NCBI GenBank assembly: GCA_934546985.1 | Contig: CAKTEE010000016.1 | Span: 1-43,580 of the forward strand | Source of the DNA: an uncultured Eubacteriales bacterium | GTDB lineage: Bacteria; Bacillota; Clostridia; Oscillospirales; Acutalibacteraceae | Direction of reading: 5' to 3' | Length of the DNA stretch: 43,580 bases | Shown here: positions 24,401-32,600 of the stretch, piece after piece | How the letters are laid out: every line of letters starts with the position of its first letter | Numbering within the stretch: position 1 is the first letter of the stretch | Made by a program: the position numbers and the translations under genes | The notes under the pieces: generated by a model | Database searches by the model: none | Seen by the model: only the letters and a program-made list of their open reading frames with translations | What the model was told of the DNA's origin: nothing

Positions 24401-26959
24401 ACTGCCTTCAGTTGGCTGGTTTTTCCACTTTAATGCCGCTTTTAATTCTTGAATACCAACAAGGAACCCGTCAAAAATTTTTGTTTTTAATTCTGCACTT
24501 TGGTCTGGGTCGATCAGATTTTTATGTACATTATTCAATACCCGAATAAGTACACTGGGGTCATTTGTTAATTTTTCCGTATGCTGCGTTGTTTCATTGT
24601 ATCTGAAATAACATTTTCCGAGCTGATCCTGCAGCATGACCTGTTCTTTTACAACCCATTGACCGCTGTAATCAAGAATTTCTTTCTTTCCTTCCGAATT
24701 AATACGGACATCAAACTCATTAGCTGATACCTGCAGTTCTTTTCTTGCCCAAATTTCCTCATTTGTCAGCCGCTGATACAGTCTTACCAGCAACTGTTCC
24801 GGATATGATGTACCAACAGGTTCATTGCTGCTATACATACGGCAGCCTAACAGGTTTACTCTTAGTGATTTTGGCCCAAAGTTTTTAGATTCAATTGCAT
24901 CTATAAATGGCTTAAGTGCCTCATCCAGTTGATTGGCGGTCATATTTGCAAAACTGCGGCTGTATTCAGTTCCTCCGCCGTGCCCTACAACCGTAATAAT
25001 GATTTCAGATTTATCATTCAGGATATCGGGGATTACAATCCCTTCACTGGATACGGCTTCATTAGTTTCCGAATTTAACGAGTATGTCGTAACACCCTCC
25101 GGTTTGTTTACAACATACATGGCTCGGGATGCGTATTTGCTGAACAGGTTAGAGGCTGCTTCTTTACTGATACTGTCGCCCTGCATCTGAATAATAATCC
25201 TGCCTACATCCGACCTTGCAGAAACCCAGTTATTTGCAGTAATTCTTTCCGTTAAACTTTCAGTTTCCGGCATTGACCATTCATTAAAATCAAGCTCCTG
25301 GTCATAATCAAGAGCGCCTTCTATAAGATTTTGTTTAATACTTTTAAAACGTTCATCTGCCGCGCCCCTTCTAAGCACCCAGCCGCTTCGGAGTTCTTCT
25401 TCAGTTTTTGCAGATACTTTATTATCCCCGAGCCTTATCATATTTAGTTGAGCTTCAGTAATAAAACCATATTCCACTTCAGCCGGAAGGAAATAATTAT
25501 ATATTGATTTGCTTAAATTTCCAGGCCCTGTAAGGCTAATTGTAGCTGTGGCATCAATAGTAATACCAACGCTGAGATAATCAATAACTTTTGAAATATA
25601 TTCATATTGCGGTGATATTTTAAGCATTTCTCCAACTTTAGAAACGAATCCCTGAACTAACACTGCAACTGCTTCTTTATATGTTTGTTCCGGCCGGACA
25701 TATTCAGCCATAAATTCATCCATTACAGCATAATTAGCAATCATATTTTTAATGATTAATTTACCCAAAATACTATCGGGATGGCTTATCAATGCATTAT
25801 TGCCTACCGCAGTTCTACCTTCACCATATATTTTCATAGTCATCGGACTACAGGTTATATCTCTAAGTGGAATAAACAGTTTAGTTATGTCCTTATTATT
25901 TTCGACACTTTCTTGCAGTGAAGTTCTTACTTCTTCACTCAAGTTATCATAATAATGAGTGGAATATCCCGGAATTAAGTCAGGCATCCCTTTCATAATG
26001 GCTTCAAGAGTAACTAGTTCCTTTACAGTTGTAGTTAAATCTAAATTATCCAGTATGGGCCTAAATAAACTATTATTTGTAGCAGGAAGCATATCAACAT
26101 CCAGATAATATCCGCCTTCTTTAACCAATACAGCCATCCTAAGCATATCTGATGCAGCAGCCAAATTTTGATAATTCATGACTTCCCTGAAGTAAAGCGT
26201 TTCAAGTTCATTTGCTGTTAAAAGATCGGTTGTACTTACGTCTTTTGCTTCACGTTCCACCATAGCTTCCAGGGCTTCATCGTAAACAGCCTTTAATTCC
26301 TCTGCGTCCCTGCCGTATCCGTAAGTTTCCGAAGTCAAGAATTCAATAATGATGTCAGTAATTGTTGCTGTCTCTTTTTTTTCATTATATAGATTAAAGA
26401 TTTTCTTTCGTTCTTCATAGATTGCACTGGCTGAATCTCTGATAAAATCATCGTGGGTATATGTCTGTGCTAAAACAGCATCCTGATGAGACGTTACTGC
26501 TTCTCGGTAGCATTTGTCCAGAATTGCTCTTTTTAATGTATTTGCCAGCAGTACCCTGGAATCATACCAGATAGCCGTATTATAATCTGCGTTTACCGCA
26601 GTCCAAAGTGCAATATACTGACTGGCTACATTTGTAAGATTACCGCCAATCCAGACAAAATGCAGTTTTTTAGGTACGACGGTTTCTTCCTGCTGGAGTT
26701 CAATGACAGTCTGTTCTATGCTGGGAAAAAGTACTTCCTGAATTGTCTTATTTCTTGAGGAATTAGGATATTTTGACAAATAATTTGAGGCAACGGAACG
26801 GATTGCTTTGAGCTGATTATATTTTCCGTGTAAGTTATCAGCTTCAAAATCTGAATGATATTTTTCAATTTCAGAAATAATATCGTTGAGTTCGGGTTTC
26901 CGTTTTCCAAAAGCTCGAAATACCAGCTTGTCAAATTCTTTTGCTGTAATTAATGGCAT
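21491..26959 (-). CDS. Large clostridial toxin homolog (TcdA/TcdB type), lacking CROPs
   Basis: 1822 residues from the ATG at 26959 (AAAGGAG 8 nt upstream). It matches TcdB in order almost end to end. The N-terminal helical bundle (1-100) precedes a GT-A glycosyltransferase (100-550) with W103 in HFVWIGG, D271/R274 in AASDMLRM, the metal motif D287-V-D289 (GGYYLDVDMLP) and W527. The processing site is at EGAL550. The autoprotease has D595 (QMQGD), H660 (VVGHGG) and C706 (LLGCRM). The translocation region (about 970-1150) includes LTVPVAGLSIGLPTLLDN; further regions contain NSGSGHT. The TcdB homology ends near its residue 1830, and the protein ends 25 residues later without CROP repeats. Known members glucosylate Rho/Ras GTPases in host cells; the target here is unknown. 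Confidence 0.95.
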   Translation of the reverse strand: MPLITAKEFDKLVFRAFGKRKPELNDIISEIEKYHSDFEADNLHGKYNQLKAIRSVASNYLSKYPNSSRNKTIQEVLFPSIEQTVIELQQEETVVPKKLHFVWIGGNLTNVASQYIALWTAVNADYNTAIWYDSRVLLANTLKRAILDKCYREAVTSHQDAVLAQTYTHDDFIRDSASAIYEERKKIFNLYNEKKETATITDIIIEFLTSETYGYGRDAEELKAVYDEALEAMVEREAKDVSTTDLLTANELETLYFREVMNYQNLAAASDMLRMAVLVKEGGYYLDVDMLPATNNSLFRPILDNLDLTTTVKELVTLEAIMKGMPDLIPGYSTHYYDNLSEEVRTSLQESVENNKDITKLFIPLRDITCSPMTMKIYGEGRTAVGNNALISHPDSILGKLIIKNMIANYAVMDEFMAEYVRPEQTYKEAVAVLVQGFVSKVGEMLKISPQYEYISKVIDYLSVGITIDATATISLTGPGNLSKSIYNYFLPAEVEYGFITEAQLNMIRLGDNKVSAKTEEELRSGWVLRRGAADERFKSIKQNLIEGALDYDQELDFNEWSMPETESLTERITANNWVSARSDVGRIIIQMQGDSISKEAASNLFSKYASRAMYVVNKPEGVTTYSLNSETNEAVSSEGIVIPDILNDKSEIIITVVGHGGGTEYSRSFANMTANQLDEALKPFIDAIESKNFGPKSLRVNLLGCRMYSSNEPVGTSYPEQLLVRLYQRLTNEEIWARKELQVSANEFDVRINSEGKKEILDYSGQWVVKEQVMLQDQLGKCYFRYNETTQHTEKLTNDPSVLIRVLNNVHKNLIDPDQSAELKTKIFDGFLVGIQELKAALKWKNQPTEGSQTNQRINRLFKAIQLTEELSKSLSTVFRENHLTDENADYYFDLDSVAYNEETNEYTMRVFDLKSDKIVAITDTKPIFIAYKSLLNEQIEEFKKGIDVVTDSNMARKIKLSSTQHTNTLNAAFFLQSVLDFKTQYNNIHNLDKAVRVQIYSQIFRNGVGVLQTAADVSRLISEAAGVELKLLNGVSDGLSAAAVIFDGVILTSLISELKSTSDARRHARLQTQIGIISANLALNAGSIGAGMAGAATAASILGYLTVPVAGLSIGLPTLLDNLYVLRESYLDTVRYFGYLFNTNTIYTYDEEKKAAIPADDIVITDINFKNKKYSLGNCDMYAMNSGSGHTSSEIDTFFTAPKPIRRGKRIPVYQVLGIKPFGPFPDQDVVVLPGALNRRLDYEMTIQSSVDISVDSDDQLLLYGLQALNNIKFAYKGIFYWRYYAPPGYWGISRLKPVYFPTDIKVQLDNKTRTLIIPHHTITEARYKLKYSITGGGGQYAVIMPPDASNVRIILTAGDVFTVNVDHLIYQTEIGEDGSIQTKDDFVEESKRLKYTFQGSRIRTVSFGGTNFTFEGDLNNTVYFHFMVAGEKVQMLLAVDFRTNHITVSLVGSIENIIENKDKIITAINALNLSGVNDSMQFISPDNKVSGCVCLKEDNLIVAAVITEEDVKKVYTVYGNAEEQDSAKYSYVEEKESDISVQIKDDTVIVHGDYSYEDEKIQYTLSVSPDYSRILTSLYLNAKATESLMTKMNDAEDKKGAITEWLLETTLSASISNFAISDYFVISSMDKNNRYVEYTLTVSEDVQTFKSHFGKWAEKGTQFTIFDNGKSHLIISQSDIEDMYDNIFDDLYIKSKMTENLYIDDIIVIPSRTSLYVVIEPDASMPVINISNAKSEKKLIIVYDIIDNFVWNQVDNDLILFNNEENPKKSTVKLRFMDVFNEKNSTRYFLKFTKFDSEEGPVFDLPTLMTVMDKGDYIE

Positions 26960-26994
26960 GTTTACAACTCCTTTATAATTATGGTTTTTTAAGG

Positions 26995-27031
26995 CCTTCA
27001 ATTTATAGGAGATGTAAACTGGAAAAAATTA
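26995..27031 (-). promoter_or_regulatory. 37-bp box upstream of the toxin gene
   Basis: Matches 21368-21404 at 32 of 37 bases and ends 36 bp before the toxin ATG. On the minus strand it holds CCAGTTTACATCTCCTAT. TTTACA resembles the -35 element of TcdR/BotR-type promoters, but no matching -10 is obvious at 16-17 bp. Confidence 0.5.
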
Positions 27032-27364
27032 AATAATTATAAAAAATCAATACAGTTAATTTTGTATCGATTTGAAAGCAAAAGATAACCCTGCCATAAA
27101 TGACAGGGTATTTTTAATATAATCGAATATTATTCAATTATACAAAATAAATCTTTTATATAATTCATTACCGCCTGATTCACACAAAATAGTCAACCGC
27201 CGAAATCCGGCGATTTTTTTAATTAGCTCCGTTTTGAGAAATTAGCAAACACATCAGTCAACCACTATATCTTGTGTTTTGCCCCTCCTCTGCCCTGATT
27301 AATAAATCTCGTTTTTTCTCTTATTTGCTTCAAAATCGAAATATTGAGTATAATCACAATTCTA
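27032..27364. other. AT-rich region upstream of the toxin gene
   Basis: No gene supported. Two plus-strand hairpins with T tails lie here: ACCCTG/CAGGGT then ATTTTTAAT (27088-27116), and CGCCG/CGGCG then ATTTTTTT (27198-27220). No plus-strand gene precedes them. They could end short antisense or leader RNAs. The toxin promoter must lie here but was not identified with confidence. Confidence 0.5.
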
Positions 27365-27393
27365 TTGACAAAACTAAAAGGCAGTAGTATAAT
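27365..27393 (+). promoter_or_regulatory. Consensus promoter of the antisense RNA
   Basis: TTGACA (27365-27370), 17-bp spacer, TATAAT (27388-27393): a perfect sigma-A promoter. No open frame follows, only a hairpin terminator about 50 nt on. Confidence 0.8.
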
Positions 27394-27399
27394 AATACT

Positions 27400-27468
27400 A
27401 CAAAAGATATGATGTATTCCGTCAGGTTTACACCAATGAAAGCCAGAGGGTGCGACCTCTGGCTTTTG
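27400..27468 (+). ncRNA. Antisense RNA of an Fst/par-like type I module
   Basis: Predicted RNA of about 69 nt from the perfect promoter to the terminator AGCCAGAGG/CCTCTGGCT (27441-27464) plus TTTTG. It converges on the 31-codon membrane peptide gene. Its 5' part shares a direct repeat with the peptide gene's start region: 27402-27420 matches 27555-27573 at 17 of 19 bases, and TTTACACC occurs in both. It can therefore pair with the peptide mRNA at the start codon and next to its ribosome binding site. This is the layout of RNA II of the pAD1 par locus. Confidence 0.7.
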
Positions 27469-27479
27469 TGCTGATTGCC

Positions 27480-27575
27480 CTATTTTTCCGATTTATCTCT
27501 ATCCAGCCACTTGCAGAAATAGTATGCGACTATTCCTGCTGCGATAGAGATAAAAAAAGATATGATATACTCCAT
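27480..27575 (-). CDS. 31-residue Fst-like type I membrane toxin
   Basis: A 31-codon gene read directly from the sequence: MEYIISFFISIAAGIVAYYF, then CKWLDRDKSEK, stop TAG. A single membrane helix (about residues 3-20) is followed by a charged tail with the WLDRD pattern, like Fst/Ldr-type type I toxins that damage the cell's own membrane. AGGAGG (27589-27594) lies 13 nt before the ATG and a promoter further up. The convergent RNA with matching direct repeats supports a type I toxin-antitoxin system. Such modules usually keep plasmids or elements from being lost. Family membership is by resemblance, not strict similarity. Confidence 0.72.
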   Translation of the reverse strand: MEYIISFFISIAAGIVAYYFCKWLDRDKSEK

Positions 27576-27628
27576 TGCCAGTTTTACACCTCCTTTCTGG
27601 TACGAAAGGAGCATAGGACAACAGAGTT

Positions 27629-27657
27629 ATTATACTATTTTTTTACATTATTTGCAA
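27629..27657 (-). promoter_or_regulatory. Promoter of the Fst-like peptide gene
   Basis: On the minus strand TTGCAA (27657-27652), 17-bp spacer, TATAAT (27634-27629); predicted start about 47 nt before the ATG. Confidence 0.65.
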
Positions 27658-27796
27658 TTAAATTACACTTTCTCAAGTATTGCAATGGTAATGGTTATAA
27701 TTATTATACATTATTATATTTCCTTGTAGACAAAAGATTTTGATATAGTAGCAATCTACTTGGATGGAACAGTACTATGCCCTAAGATAATTAACA

Positions 27797-27835
27797 CCCC
27801 TGATGTAGTTTTAATATCCTACATCAGGGGCTTTT
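27797..27835. terminator. Strong hairpin between the LRR gene and the type I module
   Basis: 12-bp stem CCCCTGATGTAG (27797-27808) / CTACATCAGGGG (27819-27830), followed by CTTTT on the plus strand. It may serve the LRR gene on the minus strand or an unseen plus-strand RNA. Confidence 0.6.
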
Positions 27836-27924
27836 GGTCTGTTTCATTTTTTGTTTTTACTGTACCTGTTTAAATATCTGTACTATTTTTAGAGTATAAA
27901 ATATCAATTTCCTTCTAAATATAG

Positions 27925-29508
27925 TTATACAATAGTAAATTGTTTTGTATAAGAAACTTTGTTTCCAGTTTCATCTATACTATAAACTATTGCGGTATAT
28001 GTTCCGGATGATATTGCCTCGTAAGAGAAAACAGGTATAGATGAATTTTGATTAGAATAGTATACCTTTCCATTCCTTAAAATATAAAACGTATGTTTAA
28101 CAGTTCCGGAACCACCGATTACATTAGCAGTGAAGGTTAAAGGTTTGTCCTTATTATCATCTATTCCCTCGATGACAATATCAGTAACTTCAAATTGATA
28201 AGGTACAAATTTTGCCTCAATAGTTCTATTCGAATTAACTGTAAGAACATAATTAGCAGTTGCTCCATCAATTTTCTTACCATTCTCGTACCAACCGTCA
28301 AACATATGTCCATCGTCAGGAACTGCTTGAAGCATTGCAAGATCTCCATTCCGATACAATCCACCGCCTGAGGCCATACCGCCTGTTTCTGCATTAATGA
28401 CGATGGTGTAAGCTTCGGGATTCATTTCTTCAATAATAAAGTCTATAATTTTATCTTCACCAAAATTATAGATTTCAATTATATAAGTTTCTTCTGCATC
28501 AAAGCAGACCGACATAACGTCAGAACCATATGCGAATGTAGAACCCTTAGCATCGGTAACGGCAAAAAATATTGACCCATCTGCTAGAGAAGTACCTATT
28601 TGATATTCTCCACTTATATAGGGAGAAAAGCTATATACTGTTGACATTCCCGAAGCAAGCTCTATATGTTTAATTTCTCCTTCCTTGAGGAATTCCGTAT
28701 CGACATAATAAATTACAAGTTCAAACTCAGCATACTTATCAGTAAAAGGATCTATAGCTCTAATTTTTGCAGTACCTTCTCCATGCCATATGATCATATC
28801 TGCATAAACAGATGCTAATAATTCATTATCAGAAGACCAAGTTAGGTATGGTGGTAGCGAATTTATGAGTTCTCCGTTTTTAAGTATGGAATATCCTGTT
28901 TTCTTGAAAGATCCTTCTGAAATGTGTGTATATACGGGAATCCATCTTTCCTGATCATATGCGTAAAATCCGAATTCTTCCACATCATCTGAATTCACAT
29001 AATGATAAGAGTATTCAGCAGCGTATTCGGCAGCAGAAGAAGTTCCCGAACTCCAAATAGTAAAAACCGTCTCTGAGTCATTTTTTGCAAATATGGATTC
29101 ACCCAAACTTGTAACAGAGGGGGGCAGATATACTTCTGTCAAACTATCACAATATGCAAATGCATAATTTTCTATTACAGTTAATGTAGAAGGTAACTTA
29201 ATAGATGTTATAGAATTGCAATTTGAAAAAGCATATTTTTCAATTATAGTTACGCCTTCAGGAATTATTACAGAACCAATATTGTCACTGTCAAAGGCAT
29301 TCTCTCCTATGGTTGTAATTCCAAGATCGGAAGGAATCACGACTATAGTTGACGAACTGTTTTCCCCAACATAATCAACTAGAATGCCGTTTTCAACCAC
29401 AAAATCTTTGTTTGGAGATGTAACGGCAAATGCAGGAACAATAATTAAAAGCAATAAAGAAAAGAATATACCTAATGTAATACTGATATTCTTTTTAAGT
29501 AATTTCAA
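27925..29508 (-). CDS. Secreted BspA-type leucine-rich repeat protein
   Basis: 527 residues from a TTG start after GAGGTG. A signal peptide (to about residue 29, LLLIIVPAFAV) is followed by LRR_5/BspA-type repeats (about 60-150: ITTIGENAFDSDNIGSVIIP, IIEKYAFSNCNSITSIKLP, VIENYAFAYCDSLTEVYLP). Next come a beta-rich middle region, a divergent InlB-B/Flg_new-type repeat (about 375-440: GHMFDGWYENGKKIDG, IEAKFVPY) and a C-terminal Ig-like module. There is no LPXTG or other anchor, so it is probably released or loosely bound. BspA-type LRRs bind host or partner proteins in known cases; the ligand here is unknown. Confidence 0.82.
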   Translation of the reverse strand: MKLLKKNISITLGIFFSLLLLIIVPAFAVTSPNKDFVVENGILVDYVGENSSSTIVVIPSDLGITTIGENAFDSDNIGSVIIPEGVTIIEKYAFSNCNSITSIKLPSTLTVIENYAFAYCDSLTEVYLPPSVTSLGESIFAKNDSETVFTIWSSGTSSAAEYAAEYSYHYVNSDDVEEFGFYAYDQERWIPVYTHISEGSFKKTGYSILKNGELINSLPPYLTWSSDNELLASVYADMIIWHGEGTAKIRAIDPFTDKYAEFELVIYYVDTEFLKEGEIKHIELASGMSTVYSFSPYISGEYQIGTSLADGSIFFAVTDAKGSTFAYGSDVMSVCFDAEETYIIEIYNFGEDKIIDFIIEEMNPEAYTIVINAETGGMASGGGLYRNGDLAMLQAVPDDGHMFDGWYENGKKIDGATANYVLTVNSNRTIEAKFVPYQFEVTDIVIEGIDDNKDKPLTFTANVIGGSGTVKHTFYILRNGKVYYSNQNSSIPVFSYEAISSGTYTAIVYSIDETGNKVSYTKQFTIV

Positions 29509-29533
29509 TTTTTTTCACCTCATACCTTTTTTT

Positions 29534-29569
29534 AAGCCATCCTGACTTCAACTGATATCAGGATGGCTT
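29534..29569. terminator. Hairpin between Cys-rich and LRR genes
   Basis: Stem AAGCCATCCTGA / TCAGGATGGCTT (12 bp). The T run is short on both strands (TTTTG on plus). It lies 44 nt after the Cys-rich gene stop and probably ends that transcript. Confidence 0.55.
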
Positions 29570-29612
29570 TTGTTGTGTTTAGCGGCGAACCAATAGATAC
29601 TTTATAAAGTAT

Positions 29613-32600
29613 CTATTTCATTCGTTCTTTTATTTCTTCTATTAGTTTATCCAATTCGTCATCTATTGGTTCTTTTATATAAGCTTCCAATACTGTCTTT
29701 AATAAATCTTCGTCGAAAGATAGCCCTGAATCATACAGTGAACCTAATAATGCATCAAGCAAATCTATCCAGTTACTTCCTCCTAAGGAGTAAGGAGGCT
29801 CCGCAATTAGATCATCTACAGTTTCAGCATAAAGCACATCGCATCCACATTTACTGCATCTTATCATATCACCTATCAAAGGCTCATCCGGATATATTTC
29901 CATATTGTGAGGTTCTACATAATATTCATTACAATCACAAAGCACAAGATGATAGCTGCCACCGATTCCATATTCTAAACCGTACTCATAAGAAATCGGT
30001 TGGCCGGTGTGCTTGGTGGGCAGTACACCTGTTCCAAGTGTTCTGTTGCATTCCTTGCAGAAATATTCAAAGGTCCCTGTAGTTTTGCAAGTAGGAGCTT
30101 TAGTTTCACGGTAACCCGGATTAGGATTAATACATGTTGAATAATCTGTACTCGATTTTATCGTTGTATATTTACATCCTGGTGTTTTACATATACCTCT
30201 GGATACTTTTGCTCCGCATGAATATGCCTGTACATCAACCCATTCCAGTGAATGAGGTCCTTTTCCAGTAGAAATAACCCGTGAATTAAGAATTTTCTCA
30301 CATTCTTTACAATGCGTTTCTATGATTAAATCACTCATACAAGTCGGAGAAATTTTTTTAGAATATACGTTAGAATGTTTACAATTAGCAGCCCTGTCAT
30401 ATTTACAGTCGTTGCAAATATTATTTTTGAAATTATGAATATCTGTGATGTTCCCAGTATTCATTGTACAGCCGTTATGATAACAGCCGATACGATGTAA
30501 GTTTGAATTAATCGGAGTATAAATAATTTCATGAGACAATGCAGGAATCGAGTAAGTTTGAAGGGTTGCATTGCAATCAAGGCAATACATTTCTTCTATG
30601 CCCGTAGCGGTACACGTTGGATTCTTTACAACTCTATGCTTTGATCCGCTCGGTCTGTTATGAGCACCTGTTGCAGGAATTGTTTCAAAATGCATACACC
30701 CTTGCCTTGTGCATTTTTTATTGCCTTGTTTCCCACAAGTTGCGGCTTTATTTACCTGCATATTATGGCCAAGTGCAGGTATGCTTGATGTTGAAAGCAC
30801 CGTATTACAAAGTTTGCAATACGTTTCTTTTACCCCTTCTTTTGTACAGGTTGCAAGTATTTTAACTCTTGTATCCGGATTATGATTGCCCGTTGCAGGG
30901 ATAGGTTGAGTGTATTCGCAGTTTTTGCATTTTGCTGTGCCTTCTACCCCACAAAAAGCATTTTTAATAGTTTCTAACGAATGCTCTGTTTTTGGTATCG
31001 AATAAGTATTAAGCACCGTATTACAAATCTTGCAATAGGTTTCTTTTACCCCTTCTTTTGTGCAGGTCGCAGGTGTTTTTACCCTTGCATCCGGACTATG
31101 ATTACCCGTTGCAGGGATAGATTCAGTATGTTCACAGTTTTTACATTTTGCTGTGCCTTCTGTCCCACAAAAAGCATTTTTAATAGTTTCTAACGAATGC
31201 TCTGTTTTTGGTATCGAATAAGTATTAAGCACCGTATTACAAATCTTGCAATAGGTTTCTTTTACCCCTTCTTTTGTGCAGGTTGCAGGTGTTTTTATCC
31301 TTGCATCCGGATTATGGTTACCTGTTGCAGAAATATTTTCTGTATATGTGCACCCTGCTCTTTTACATGTTTTCGTACCCGTAGTACCGCATGTTGCATT
31401 TTTCGTTATTTCCAGGGAATGCCCCAATTTATCTATTTTTCCTGTGGAAAGAACGTTATTGCATACCGTACAATATGTTTCCTTTACTCCGTCAGCAGTA
31501 CAAGTAGCTGCTGTTTTTGTCCTTGTTGCTGGACTGTGATTGCCCGTTGCAGCAATACTTTCCGTATATGTACATCCTGCCCTTTTACATGTTTTCGTAC
31601 CTGCAGCACCGCACGTCGCATTTTTCGTTACTTCCAGCGAATGGCCAAGTTTATTTATTTTTCCTGTGGAAAGAACGTTATTGCATACCGTACAATATGT
31701 TTCCTTTACTCCGTCAGCAGTACAGGTTGCCGCTGTTTTTGTTCTTGTTGCTGGACTGTGATTGCCTGTTGCAGCAATACTTTCCGTATATGTACATCCT
31801 GCCCTTTTACACGTTTTCGTCCCCGCAACACCGCATGTTGCATTTTTTGTTATTTCCAGAGAATGTCCAAGTACCGGAATGCTTTCGGTATGCGTACATC
31901 TTGAACATTTCTTTGTACCTGCAACAGCACACGTTGCATTTTTCGTTATCTGCATAGAATGTCCAAGCGCAGCTATTGTTGACGTTGAAAGCACTTTGCT
32001 GCAAACTGTACAATATGTCTCCTTTGTTCCCGCAGCAGTACAAGTTGCCGCAGTTTTTGTCCTTGTTGCTGGGCTATGATTGCCTGTTGCAGCAATACTT
32101 TGTGTATAAGAACACCTTGAACATTTTTTTGTACCCGCTGCGCCGCATGTTGCATTTTTTGTTACCTGCATGGAATGTCCCAATGCAGCTATTGTTGATG
32201 TTGACAGTACTTTGCCGCAGCTTGTACAATATGTTTCCTTTGCCCCTGCGGCAGTACAGGTCGCTGCCGTTTTTGTTCTCGTACTAGGACTGTGGTTTCC
32301 TGTTGCTGGTATACTTTGTGTGTAAGAACATCTCGAACATTTTTTTGTACCTGCTGTACTACATGTTGCATTTTTTGTTGTCTGCATCGAATGACCACGT
32401 GCAGCTGTGTAATTTGATTTTGATAAACTGCCGTTGCATTTCTTGCAATATGTCTCCTTATAACCTTGAGCCGTACACGTTGGTGCAATTGTACGGCTGT
32501 TTGGTGAAGGATTTGTACATTTACATGCTGCAGCTCCTACGTCAATCGACATTATGGGCATTGATACCAATAGTATCGTAAATGTAAGCAATAATGAGAT

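Larger units (their letters stand above)
27576..27924. other. Region between the type I module and the LRR gene
   Basis: Holds the peptide's promoter (27629-27657) and a strong hairpin (27797-27830). No gene is supported in the rest. Confidence 0.6.

Noticed and set aside
26960..27001. Toxin start at 27001
   Set aside because: The extra 14 codons overlap the conserved 37-bp box and lack a ribosome site; the ATG at 26959 has AAAGGAG at 8 nt and gives TcdB-like numbering.
31197..31904. Long plus-strand open frame of 235 codons
   Set aside because: It is the complement of the Cys-rich repeat gene; its periodic Cys/Phe pattern comes from the 216-bp repeats on the other strand.
29613..32540. CRISPR-like regular repeats
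   Set aside because: The period is 216-222 bp, the repeats are coding and the units have no short repeat-spacer structure.
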